NCBI GenBank assembly: GCA_030782805.1
Contig: JARJPL010000174.1
Location: 1 to 64,000 of the forward strand
Length of the DNA: 64,000 bases
Origin: Aschersonia sp. MBC 622
Taxonomy: Eukaryota > Ascomycota > Sordariomycetes > Hypocreales > Clavicipitaceae
Direction of reading: 5' to 3'
The translations under genes and the position numbers were made by a program. The notes below the pieces were generated by a model. It made no database searches. It had not been told where the DNA came from and saw only the letters and a program-made list of their open reading frames with translations. Positions 12,472 through 23,011 of the stretch are shown here, piece by piece. Positions within the stretch are counted from its first letter, which is position 1. Each line of letters opens with the position of its first letter.

Positions 12472-15400
12472 ATGAGCGTCACGCCCAACTTTGCGGCGCA
12501 TGCTGGCCGCGACAATGGCACAACACTACACCTGCCGCACCAAGACTCTGAGCCTGGAAGCTCCAAGGAAGGAATCTCTGACTTGGAGGAGAGCAGAGAA
12601 GAAAAAGTTCAAACACTGGCCCGGCAGTTTTCGGGAAAAAGCACGGGTTCCACCAATGGCCTGAATCCCTTTGCTGCCGAGCCAGGGTCTCGTCTCGATC
12701 CCAACGGCGAGAATTTCGAAGCCCGCGCATGGTGCAGGGCCATGCTCCAGATGCACACCTCGGACGGTCAGGCACACCCTCTCCGTACCGCGGGCGTTGC
12801 CTTTAGCAACCTCAATGCCTACGGCTTCGGCTCCGACACGGACTACCAAAAGACGGTCGGCAATGTGTGGCTAGAGGCTGTCGGGCTGGCCAAAAAGGCC
12901 TTGGGCCAGCGGCAGCGCCGAATCGACATTCTCCAGAACCTGGACGGAGTGGTGGAGGCTGGTGAGATGCTCGTTGTCCTTGGACCACCGGGATCGGGGT
13001 GCTCGACCTTTCTCAAGACGATTGCGGGAGAGACACACGGCTTCTACGTAGACAAGAGCTCGAGCGTCAACTACCAAGGTATGTCGCCATCGCCAACACA
13101 CTGGTAGCTGTCGAACCCTAGAATCCTTGCTAACCCGTCTCTCTCTCTCTAGGTATAAGCGCACAGCAAATGGCAAAGGAGTTTCGAGGCGAAGCCATCT
13201 ACACGGCCGAGGTGGACGTGCACTTCCCCAAGCTCACCGTGGGCGACACGCTCTTCTTTGCCGCCCGGGCGCGCGTCCCACGCCACATCCCCGGCGGCGC
13301 GACGGTCAACGAGTACGCGGCGCACACGCGCGACGTCATCATGGCCAGCCTGGGCATCAGCCACACGCGCAACACCATTGTCGGCAACGACTTTGTGCGC
13401 GGCGTGTCGGGCGGCGAGCGCAAGCGCGTCACCATTGCCGAGGCCTGCCTGACGTCGGCGCCGCTGCAGTGCTGGGACAATTCGACGCGCGGCCTCGACA
13501 GCGCCAACGCCGTCGAGTTTTGCAAGACGCTGCGCATGCAGGCGGATATCTACGACACGACGGCCTGCGTCGCCATCTACCAGGCGCCCCAGGCCGCGTA
13601 CGACTGCTTCGACAAGGTGCTGGTGCTGTACGAGGGCTGGCAGATTTACTTTGGCCCGACAAAGGCCGCCAAGACGTACTTTACCGACATGGGCTTTGTG
13701 TGTCCGGACCGCCAGACCGACGCCGACTTCCTCACCTCCATGACCAGCGACCTGGAGCGCGTGGTGCAGCCGGGATGGGGGAACCGCGTGCCGCGGACGG
13801 CGGTCGAGTTTGCCGCCCGGTGGAAGGCTTCCAAGGAGCGAGCACGGCTTCTCGACGACATTGCGGCCTATAATGCCACGTATCCGGTTGGCGGGCCGCA
13901 TCTCGACAAGTTCAAGGAGTCGCGGAGAGCCCAGCAAGCCAAGGTCCAGCGTGTCACGTCGCCTTTTACGCTTTCCTACAAGCAGCAGGTGGAATTGTGC
14001 CTGTGGCGCAGCTTCAAGAGGTTGAAGGCCGATCCCAGCATCACCATTTCCTCCTTGTTTGGCAATTCCGTCATGGCCCTCGTCATTGCTAGCGTCTTTT
14101 ACAATCTCAAGCCCGACACCAGTAGCTTTTACCAGCGCTGCGCCCTCCTCTTCTTTGCGGTCCTCATCAACGCTCTCGGTTCTGGTCTGGAAATGCTGAC
14201 TCTCTACGCACAACGCTCCATTGTAGAGAAGCACTCTCGATATGCCCTCTACCACCCCTCGGCTGAAGCTTTTGCATCCATGCTGATGGATCTACCCTAC
14301 AAGGTCCTCAATACCATCTTCTTCAACACCGTCTTGTATTTCATGACCAACCTGCGACGAGACGCAGGTTCATTCTTCTTCTTTGTCTTTGCATCTTTTA
14401 TACTCACCCTCACAATGTCGTCCTTTTTCCGATCCATTGCATCGCTGTCTCGGACTCTTGTTGAAGCATTGGCACCTTCGGCTGTCATGATCCTCGGGCT
14501 TGCCATGTATGCTGGTTTTGCCATACCAGTCAGTTACATGCGTGGATGGGCGCGATGGATCGGATACATCAATCCCATCAGCTACGGCTTTGAATCTCTG
14601 ATGATCAACGAGTTTCACAACCGTGACTTTCCCTGCGTCAACTATGTGCCCGCGGGCCCAAGGTACGCCCAAGTCGGGGCTTCCAACACGGTCTGCTCCA
14701 CGGTTGGATCGATTCCCGGAAATGCCTACGTGCGTGGTGACAACTACATGGAGTCGGCGTACCACTACCATGCGGAATACAAATGGAGAAACATTGGCAT
14801 CATCTTTGCATTCATGGTTATTCTCACAAGTGTCTATCTCATTGCCACCGAGTTTGTCACTGAGAAAAAGTCCAAAGGCGAGATCCTCGTCTTTCGTCGC
14901 GGCCGTGGACCCTTGGCTCGCAGCAAGCAGGATCTGGAGAATGGCAGTGACCGCAGCATCACCGTGGAGAAGCCTCGATCCGACGACACTGCCATGATTG
15001 CCCACCAAACCGCCATCTTTCACTGGAACAATGTCTGCTTTGACATTAAAATCGGCAAGGAGAATCGCCGGATCCTGGACCACGTCGACGGCTGGGTAAA
15101 GCCTGGCACCTTGACCGCCCTGATGGGTGTTTCTGGCGCGGGCAAAACCACGCTGCTGGATGTCCTGGCCAGTCGCACAACCATTGGCGTCATCACCGGC
15201 GAGATGCTCGTCGACGGAGAGCTGCGCAACTCCTCCTTCCAGCGCAAGACTGGCTATGCCCAGCAGCAAGATTTGCATCTGAGCACCGCGACCGTTCGCG
15301 AAGCCCTCACGTTTTCTGCGCTTCTGCGCCAGCCAGCCCACATCCCCCGACAGGAAAAGATTGACTACGTCACCGAGGTCATCAAGCTCCTCGACATGAC

Positions 15401-16973
15401 CGAGTTTGCGGACGCCGCCGTCGGCGTGCCCGGCGAAGGCCTCAACGTGGAGCAGCGCAAGCGTCTGACCATTGGCGTCGAGCTCGCCGCCAAGCCAGAG
15501 CTGCTCCTGTTCCTCGACGAGCCGACCTCGGGGCTTGACTCGCAGACGTCGTGGGCCATTCTCGATCTCCTCGACAAGCTCAAGCGAAACGGCCAGGCCA
15601 TCCTGTGCACCATTCACCAGCCCTCGGCCATGCTGTTTCAGCGCTTCGATCGCCTGCTGCTCCTCAAGAGCGGCGGCCAGACCGTCTACTACGGAGACGT
15701 GGGACGGAACTCGCAGACACTGATTGACTACTTTGTCCGCAATGGAGGACACCCTTGCCCGCCGGCGGCCAATCCCGCGGAATGGATGCTGGATGTGATT
15801 GGAGCTGCGCCGGGATCCCACACGGACATTGATTGGTTCAGCGTTTGGCGCAATTCTGCCGAGTATCACCACGTCCAGCAACATCTCGCGCAGCTGAAAG
15901 CTGAACGACCCCAACTGGCCCATGCCCACAAGGATAAATCAGAGTCAAAGTCTCCCGAGGACGAGACGATGTATCAGGAGTTCGCTGTCCCTTTTCTCTC
16001 GCAGCTCCGAGAAGTCCAGCTCCGCGTCTTTCAGCAAATCTGGCGCTCCCCTACGTATATTTACTCCAAGGTGGCTCTCTGCGTTGCCTCGGCCCTCTTT
16101 ATCGGCTTCTCCCTGTACAAAACGCCCAACACTCAACAGGGTCTTCAAAACCAAATGTTTTCCATCTTTATGCTTCTGACACTCTTTGGCCAATTCATCC
16201 AGCAAATCATGCCGCACTTTGTCTCGCAGCGCAACCTGTACGAGGCCCGCGAGCGTCCCTCGAAAGCCTACTCTTGGGGCGTCTTTATGATTTCCAACAT
16301 TGTCGTCGAGCTCCCCTGGAACACGGTCGTGTCCTTCTTCCTCTTTGCCTGCTGGTACTACCCCATTGGCCTGTACCGCAACGCCGAGCCCACCGACTCG
16401 GTCGTCCTTCGCGGGGCCCAAATGTGGCTGTTTGTCTGGAGCTTCCTCCTCTTTTCTTCCACCTTTGCGCACTTTATGATTGCCGCCTTTGACTCGGCCG
16501 AGAATGCAGGCAACACGGGCAACATGCTATTCATGCTCTGTCTCTTATTCTGCGGCGTTCTCGCCACCCCCGCCCAGTTTCCGCGTTTCTGGATCTTCAT
16601 GTACCGCGTCTCGCCATTCACCTACATTGTCAGCGGCCTTTTGTCTGCTGGCATAGCCAACACCAAAGTTCAATGCGCGACAAATGAGTATTTGCGCTTT
16701 GATCCGTTCAATGGCACCTGTGGCGAGTACATGAAGCCCTACATGAGCATGGCGGGAGGCTATGTGAAAGACCCCTCGGCGGTCGAGGCGTGCGAGTTTT
16801 GTCCCATCCAGGACACGAATGTGTTCCTTACCTCGGTCTCGTCTGATTATTCACAGATTTGGCGCAACTTTGGTATCATTTGGGCATTCATTATCTTCAA
16901 TATCTTTGCTGCGTGTGGCTTGTACTGGTGGGTGCGTGTCCCCAAGGCTCCTAGTAAGAAGAAGGTGGACTAG
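12472..16973 (+). CDS. full-size PDR-type (ABCG) ABC transporter
   Basis: This is a plasma-membrane ATP-driven exporter of hydrophobic compounds, of the Pdr5/Cdr1 family. Exons 12472-13078 and 13153-16973 encode 1475 residues, the usual family length. The intron joins NYQG to ISAQQMAKEFRGEAIY, a conserved PDR segment. The order is NBD-TMD-NBD-TMD. NBD1 has Walker A GPPGSGCST near residue 171 and signature VSGGERKR near 287. It also has the degenerate DNSTRGLDSA typical of PDR proteins. NBD2 has Walker A GVSGAGKTT near 861, signature-position LNVEQRKR and Walker B LLFLDEPTSGLD. The unequal halves (Cys replacing Lys in the first Walker A, and Glu-Gln in the second signature) are normal for the family. 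It lies about 6 kb beyond the terpene synthase side of the cluster with three genes between, so a role in product export or self-protection is only possible. Confidence 0.95.
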
Positions 16974-17446
16974 GAGCCGGAATCGAAAATCCGCAGTCGC
17001 GGTCGCGGTCGCTTAGAGTTGCTGGAAGTCGCTCCCTTTTCTCTCTTATTGTCGTGTTTTACTATAAAAACTCTCTTTGTATTATGGCATCTAGATTTAA
17101 TTATTTCGTCACAAAGTCAATTCACTACACATGGCGCACATTGCTATCCACAGCAGTACTGAATAACTTGTAAGTCTCCTTTAACTTTCAAGAAATTAGT
17201 GAATAAGTTGAATTGTGGACTTGATACAAACACTCTAGATGCATTTCATTTCACCATCAACTAGTCAATTTAGCTGCAAGCGGTACTTGTCTAATAGTCG
17301 TCTTTTTAGCTACTTAGCCACGGACATACATGTCGCTCTTGTACCCATGCAGTCCACGTCCATGCTTTTCTCACTGCTAAATTAGATTGACAGTACTAGA
17401 TCAGATGAATCCTCAGTGAAGCCGCTTCCAGTGGCCCGCCTAAACT
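16974..17446. other. convergent intergenic region
   Basis: This AT-rich spacer lies between the 3' ends of the PDR transporter and FAD oxidoreductase genes. No gene or repeat was seen. Confidence 0.5.
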
Positions 17447-18901
17447 TTACAAACCAGCAATCAATGGTGGCAGCACAATTTCCTCGGAGAATTTCCAAAG
17501 CAAACTGCTATCTTGCGCCTTCCATGCTGCTCCTGTCCAGTACGTGTTCCTGAGGCCTTGCAGCGCGTAAAGCTTCTTGTAAAACTCGTCCTTGATGTCT
17601 CTGGCGCTGACCTGGAGAACATATGGAGCATGGGATCTAAAATCAACGAATTCGGGCTCTCCTTGGGGCTTGAATTTGCCAGGGTTCTGACGCTGCAGTC
17701 TCTTGATCGTGCTGATAATGTCCGCCTTGACCTTGTCGTCGGACATTGGGAGAGATTTGTGACCTTGCGGCGTGGCGTAAGTAACCATTTGATGTCCAGG
17801 AAGCGGCGCAGGGGCGAAGCTGTACGCCGCGGGGAGCTGGGGCAAGTTGTATTCGGCGTCCTGTATCGCATTTGTGATGCTAGCATTGCTGTAGAAGCCA
17901 GCGTTCTTGACGATGCCAACATAATATCCAGTGCTGATGAACTTGCCAAACAGATTTCTTTCTCTGTGATCAAGATCCAGCGGGCCCATAAAGTCTAGTT
18001 TCGGGGGTATGGCGACCAGGAGCTTCTTTGCCACGACGAGCTTCTTGCCCGAGGGCGTCGAGACCACGAGCAGCACACCCGTCTTCCCTTCTCCTCGAAG
18101 CGCTGCGGATACCTGCGAATTCAACAAGAGACTCGAGGATGCGGTCAACTCATCCCCAGCTTTGGTATACAGCTCGCTGCTGTTGTGACGGGCCGTTGTC
18201 AGAAAGCCGGTGAGACGCGAATGCACCATGTTATACCCCCAGTAGCGATACTGCTCGACGGTTGGATTCTTCAAAATGTTTCCCACGCCCGGATTATAGT
18301 TGAACATGTTTGTGACGGCTGCCTCGACTTTGTACTTTTTCACAAAGTCTCCAAACGGCATGTAAAGATCCTCTGGTACTGGACTGGGCAAGAATGTTCC
18401 ATTGATGAGTTTGGGATACTTGTCACGCTGCTCCGAATATGCAGCAAATGCGGCCAAGACCTGTGCGTCGGTCGGATTCCATGACCTTTTGATTTCTTTG
18501 CCGGTTCGAAAGTCGAAAAATTCCGACGACGTAAAAAAGGCCCCAGCCTTGGCGAGGGGAATCCCGAACCGCCCAAAGTAGTCGTTGACCACTGAGATGT
18601 TGTGCCAGATCATGACTCCGAGGTCCATGGGCGTGCCAGTGGCGGGATCAATGTATGTTTCGGTGTGACCTCCCAATCTGTCCTTTTTTTCAATAACAAT
18701 GACTGATTTGCCTTTGTCCTTGAGGCTAATGGCCGAATAGGTGCCCGCAGCTCCGCCACCAATGATGGCCACATCTCGCTGGATTATATCACCAGAATTG
18801 AAATGTTTCGCGTCAAACTGCGAAGCATCATTTTCTGCGGTCACAGTGGCTGCGAGAGCGGCGACAAGGGTTGAAACGAAGCTGACGTTGATTGAATGCA
18901 T
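17447..18901 (-). CDS. secreted FAD-dependent oxidoreductase, amine-oxidase/cyclopiazonate-dehydrogenase-like
   Basis: This intronless frame encodes 484 residues from the ATG at 18901. An in-frame ATG at 18961 would add 20 residues before the signal peptide and is less likely. Residues 1-22 form a signal peptide (hydrophobic core VSTLVAALAATVTA). An FAD-binding Rossmann motif follows (VAIIGGGAAG, Gly 48-53), with EKKDRLGGHTETY as the usual second FAD segment. The arrangement resembles the flavin amine oxidoreductase superfamily, and in particular fungal proteins annotated as beta-cyclopiazonate dehydrogenase-like. The substrate is unknown. It is divergent from the bZIP gene and lies beside the terpene cluster, so it could oxidise a cluster intermediate, but a signal peptide argues for a secretory or extracellular site. 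Confidence 0.85.
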   Translation of the reverse strand: MHSINVSFVSTLVAALAATVTAENDASQFDAKHFNSGDIIQRDVAIIGGGAAGTYSAISLKDKGKSVIVIEKKDRLGGHTETYIDPATGTPMDLGVMIWHNISVVNDYFGRFGIPLAKAGAFFTSSEFFDFRTGKEIKRSWNPTDAQVLAAFAAYSEQRDKYPKLINGTFLPSPVPEDLYMPFGDFVKKYKVEAAVTNMFNYNPGVGNILKNPTVEQYRYWGYNMVHSRLTGFLTTARHNSSELYTKAGDELTASSSLLLNSQVSAALRGEGKTGVLLVVSTPSGKKLVVAKKLLVAIPPKLDFMGPLDLDHRERNLFGKFISTGYYVGIVKNAGFYSNASITNAIQDAEYNLPQLPAAYSFAPAPLPGHQMVTYATPQGHKSLPMSDDKVKADIISTIKRLQRQNPGKFKPQGEPEFVDFRSHAPYVLQVSARDIKDEFYKKLYALQGLRNTYWTGAAWKAQDSSLLWKFSEEIVLPPLIAGL

Positions 18902-19514
18902 CGTCAAGGGAGGGGGTCGGAAAGACGAAGTTGATACTTGCGGAGAATGGGGGCTAAGCAAGAGCAGACAGTTGTTGCACCTTTAATAGATGTCGGAAAC
19001 TATAAAATAGGCAGCTTTGCGTTTCTCAGCCCGAGACAAGCCGGGACTGAATATTGGAAGACCTGACCGAGATCATCCTTCATGACTGAGAACCACATCC
19101 TGCCTTGCAGTGTTGTTTCCTCGATTCAGTCTCATGCCGAGGGCAAGCTCTGGCAAGGCTGGCAGCCTTCTCACCCTTCGCGCCCAAAGCTGGCTAGTAT
19201 CCGATCGGCGACTGGCTCAAACTGGCGATTCCCCAGTAGGCAAACATTTGGTCGGGTTCTTTGTTGAAGTAAGGCTGGATCATGTGATGGGTTGAAAGAG
19301 AGGTGGGGGGGGGGGGGGTATCTGCGCCCTGTGTCGGTCGCCTGCCTAACTGTGACACGAACACAAACGGCGCTCTCGTCAGCCATTTCAACATTATTTG
19401 CCTGTCCTGACTAATTTGTGACGCAACCTATGCGGATTCTCGGCTCTTTTCGAGAACGTAAGCCACATCCTGATGCCCCCCAATTTTGCAGGCCCCCCAG
19501 ACTCCAAGATCAAG
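18902..19514. promoter_or_regulatory. divergent promoter of FAD oxidoreductase and bZIP genes
   Basis: This spacer separates two start codons pointing away from each other. It contains a run of about 14 G residues near 19304-19318, which may vary in length. No classical operator was identified. Confidence 0.45.
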
Positions 19515-20773
19515 ATGACGCCGGCCCCGACTTTGGAGAATCTTCCCACGCCACAAGAGACTCCCTGTCATGGCGGCAGCGGCAAGCCGGCGAAACGAAA
19601 GCCAGTGCGCCGCGATGCCGAAAGGAGACGCCAGCAGAATATCCAAGCGCAGAGAAAGTATCGTACGTGGTTGCGTCATCCCCTTCATCCCCCTCGTATC
19701 CCAAGTTTTCGACTGCTGATCCGTTGAGGTTAGGAGAGAAGCGCAAGGCCCGCCTCGATGATCTCGAGACGTTAGCAGCCTCGCTTTCTGAAAGTGTGGG
19801 AGTGTCGATGCTGTACAGAAGCGGACCCAGCTCATCTCCCGTCGCGCCGTTCAATGTCGCAGGCGACACACAGTTGGGCTTCTACCGAAACGATGAGCAA
19901 GGCCTCAACGGCGCCGCTGCCACCGCCAACGGGTCCCCTGCCGACGCGCTCGACGTCTATCCTCCAACCTCGATAAGCCCAGACGCAGCATTGGACGGCT
20001 ATACCTGGGATCTCAATGCTTCCATCGACCCCTCCAATATTCACTACAATGGAGGCCCATCGCCCAGCCCACCAAACTGGCCTGGCTTCGTCGACTGCGG
20101 CTGCCTTTGCCCGCACGTTCAAGTGACCTCATCACGACCGAGGGCATACCTAGAACTAGACGCAGATACCGTCAGTCACAGCTCGCGTTCGGTCGACCTC
20201 TATGCCCATACTCTTCGTGTTGAGCGAATATGCATCGTCGAGGCCATGGCGTCTCTCTGCTTGCACATTGGCATAACAAAGGATATGATGTGTGTCGACA
20301 AGGCCACTTCTCCCTTCTTCCGACCCACCGGCGAGATTACAAACGGCACCAGAGCTGACGCCGTCGTCAAGACGGTGCAAACCATTTTCAAGTCTCTAAA
20401 GCCTGACATGCGGCCGATACGGGAGCAAATCATCTGCCAGCACGCAGCCTTTATCGACGTCTTGCCTTTTCCCACTCTCAGGCGCAATGTCATCAACAGC
20501 GGCGAAGCAATCAATCTCACAGAGTTCTATCACGACTTGATTGACGGCCTGGTCTGCTGGGGAGGAACTGCGGACCAAAGGAGCGCTACAGACTCGGCGA
20601 CCGGCGACGCCTCCACGGGGACACCCTGGGAGAGTAGAAGCTGGGAAGCCAGAACGTGGTTTTTACGCAAGTACTTTACGCTTCTTGGTGGCGATGAAGG
20701 AGAGCTTGTGCGCCAGAGTGAATGGTGGCGAAATGTAAGAGGAGATGATACGGATCTGTGGTTGGAGGTTTGA
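19515..20773 (+). CDS. bZIP transcription factor with C-terminal DUF3425 domain
   Basis: Exons 19515-19662 and 19734-20773 encode 395 residues. The 71-bp intron falls inside the bZIP basic region; splicing gives QAQRKYREKRKARLDDLE. Residues 27-57 hold the basic region with the expected N-x7-R (Asn42, Arg50), followed by a short leucine-zipper-like helix starting at LDDLETLAASL. The C-terminal half carries the DUF3425 pattern: a conserved IREQIICQHAAFIDVLPFP stretch, then FYHDLIDGLVCWGG and RTWFLRKYFTLLGG. This combination is frequent in fungal nuclear regulators of secondary metabolism and stress. The ATG at 19515 has an A at -3; 19473 is an in-frame alternative adding 14 residues. Targets are unknown; proximity to the terpene cluster makes it a possible second regulator. 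Confidence 0.85.
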
Positions 20774-21519
20774 AGTTTAAAGAGTGCGAGTCTACTATAC
20801 CCGGATATGACCCTTTAGTGATCTGTAGATTATTCAGTATTGGATTTGAGTCAGTGATTGCAATCATCTGCTGTTTGTTGTCGAATTACTAGTCAAAGCC
20901 TCTGTCCAAATGGCTGCCTCCCACGCCATTTTTCATCGCATTGTCCATCACCGTCTTTTGAGACTAAGTTGATGCGGATATAATCCTACCGTAATTATAA
21001 TAAAGTGACATGATCCGGGAAATCGCCCTATTGCGGAAGCTCCCCGCCGCCCGCCGGTAGCCGTCTACTTTCAGTAACTACGGCAGGACGGCCTGTCACC
21101 GGTCTTGGCTCCGGATGCTTGTCTCTATATGGTACCAACTTTCACGCTAGCCTAGCAAGTAAATATAATTTATGTATCATCTTTTTGTTTGCAAACGCGA
21201 TGAACCGTCTGGGAAGCCGCCGACTTTGGGACGTTTTGCCCGGCGTGAGCCCAATTCGGGCTGCCTTGACTCACAAGGGTGTCGCAAGAAGATGCCCGCA
21301 TCCCAGTCTCACACAGAACTGATAGCTGCCGATTCAGACCTATTGGCCTCCCCATGCTTCCATCCGCACCCATCTTTGACTTGATTGGAAATCACACCGT
21401 CCCTTTGCTTGTCGGCAACCTAGAGTGGCCTATATACGCCCAGATTACTCGACATCACAAATAGTCCCGTGCCGAGTCCATAGAGAGCCTTTTCGAAAAT
21501 TTTGCACCCAGAACATATC
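20774..21519. other. intergenic region, promoter of Sec14-like gene
   Basis: No gene was seen. A TATA-like TATATAC at 21431-21437 lies about 85 bp before the ATG at 21520. The remainder shows no recognisable element. Confidence 0.45.
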
Positions 21520-22678
21520 ATGGAATCTCAATTTAGTGATTCTAGCACTTTAGAGCCAAGGAGAACGGCGCTCCTAGCACCCACGCCAGACAGCAAGCCG
21601 TACCCACGACCCAAGCTGAGCCCCGACCAGGAAGTCAAGTACAAGACACTCCTGACTGAGGTCATGTCGTGGACAATAATCACTTGCGATAATGATTTCA
21701 GCAAGTCAGGCCCTATCTCAAGTCGCGAGCGTGTCTGGCTCACTCGTGAGTGCCTTTTACGCTACCTGCGCGCAACGAAATGGTCAATCGACGAGGCTGT
21801 CAAACGCATCCAGGCGACCCTCGTCTGGCGCCGCGAATATGGCCTGGACGACTTGACACCTGAATTTCTCTCGCCTGAACAAGAGACGGGCAAGCAAATT
21901 ATCCTAGGGTATGACAAGCTGGGGCGTCCTTGTCAATATCTAAGTCCAGGCCGACAGAATACAGACCCGAGCCCACGGCAAATCCAGCATTTATTCTACA
22001 TGCTGGAGAGGATGATAGATATGATGCCTCCTGGGGTCGAGTCTCTTGTCTTAATGATCAACTTTAGGCCAAGTAAAGAGAGACAAGATACAACTATACC
22101 GGTTTCAATGGCCCGCGAGATTTTGTCCTTGCTACAGAATCACTACCCGGAGCGCCTGGGCATGGTCCTCATGATAAACGGTACGTGCGCTGCTTCAGCA
22201 GTACCAACATCAAAAAGATATTCCAGTTTTTCTAATAAATATTTGTCTAGTTCATTGGATCATACGTGCTTTTTTAAAGATCATCTCCGTGTTCATGGAT
22301 CCCACCACCCGCGACAAGTTCAAATATGACAATGACACCGCGCAACACGTGCCTATCGAGCAGCTCTGGAGCGACGATTGGCCGGGACAGCTCAATTTCG
22401 AGTACGAACACAAAGTCTACTGACCCGCGCTCAACAAAGAGTGTAAGCAGAGGCGTGAGGCTATCGCCGCGCGCTGGCTTGCGGCGGGGGCAGTGGTGGG
22501 CGAGTCAGAAGACTACCTCGCCGGTGGTGGAGATGTGAGCGTAACAGGATATCATTTTGACAATGGCAACAGCAAGCTGTTTGGCGCAGAGAAAGGTGCT
22601 GAGCTGGTAATGCTCGGTGAAAGGAGTGGGTTGGTGGAAGCGGAAGCGAAGACGGCAGAGACGGCGTCGTTGGCGTGA
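21520..22678 (+). pseudogene. Sec14-like CRAL-TRIO lipid-binding protein gene with in-frame TGA
   Basis: Exons 21520-22180 and 22251 onward encode a CRAL-TRIO protein. Such proteins bind and exchange hydrophobic lipids such as phosphatidylinositol at membranes. The N-terminal helical CRAL part (LTRECLLRYLRATKWSIDEA) is followed by the lipid-binding fold (GYDKLGRPCQYL, NHYPERLGMVLMIN, VHWIIRAFLKIISVFMD). At 22421-22423 a TGA interrupts ...FEYEHKVY-stop-PALNKECKQRR..., where homologues normally have Trp (TGG). The same frame stays open for 84 more codons of plausible sequence (RWLAAGAVVGESEDYL) to a TGA ending at 22678. Stopping at the first TGA gives 277 residues; reading through gives 362. 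It could be a recent nonsense allele, a functional shorter protein, a readthrough gene, or a sequencing error. The lipid-binding fold itself is largely complete before the stop. Confidence 0.7.
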
Positions 22679-23011
22679 TGCAACTCGGCAAGGAACGCAT
22701 GGGAAAAGGATTGAGAGTCGAATATCCTACACGCCAGTGTTATTAAAGATGTATGGAAATATATTTTGATTTACTAGATGATGCGGCTGGTGTTAAAGGG
22801 ACTTTGTTGTGGCACCCTCAACTTGGGAATTTATAAGCCAGTAAGTGGTGTGTTAGCCACAAGTCCACGTTTATCGCACTTTTACGTGAAACTTGGCTAA
22901 GTGATACAGATATTGAAGACGAAATAAAATACAAAAGGAAAGTTGATTTACTCATATAAATAGTGCTCAAATTTCATCATCATTTATCTGATCAGAGTAA
23001 CTACTTAGCAG
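22679..23011. other. convergent intergenic region
   Basis: This AT-rich 333-bp spacer separates the 3' ends of the Sec14-like gene and the terpene synthase gene. Nothing else was seen. Confidence 0.5.

Noticed and set aside
13149..15929. Long minus-strand frames of 368 and 519 codons over the PDR transporter
   Set aside because: They are antisense to conserved transporter exons, lack domains, and arise from the high-GC codon usage of the true gene.
22399..22450. A 49-bp intron (GTACGA...CAG with a CTGAC branch site) that would remove the TGA in the Sec14-like gene
   Set aside because: It would shift the frame and discard the conserved-looking PALN...CKQRR...RW..AG..VGE.EDYL stretch that is intact without it.
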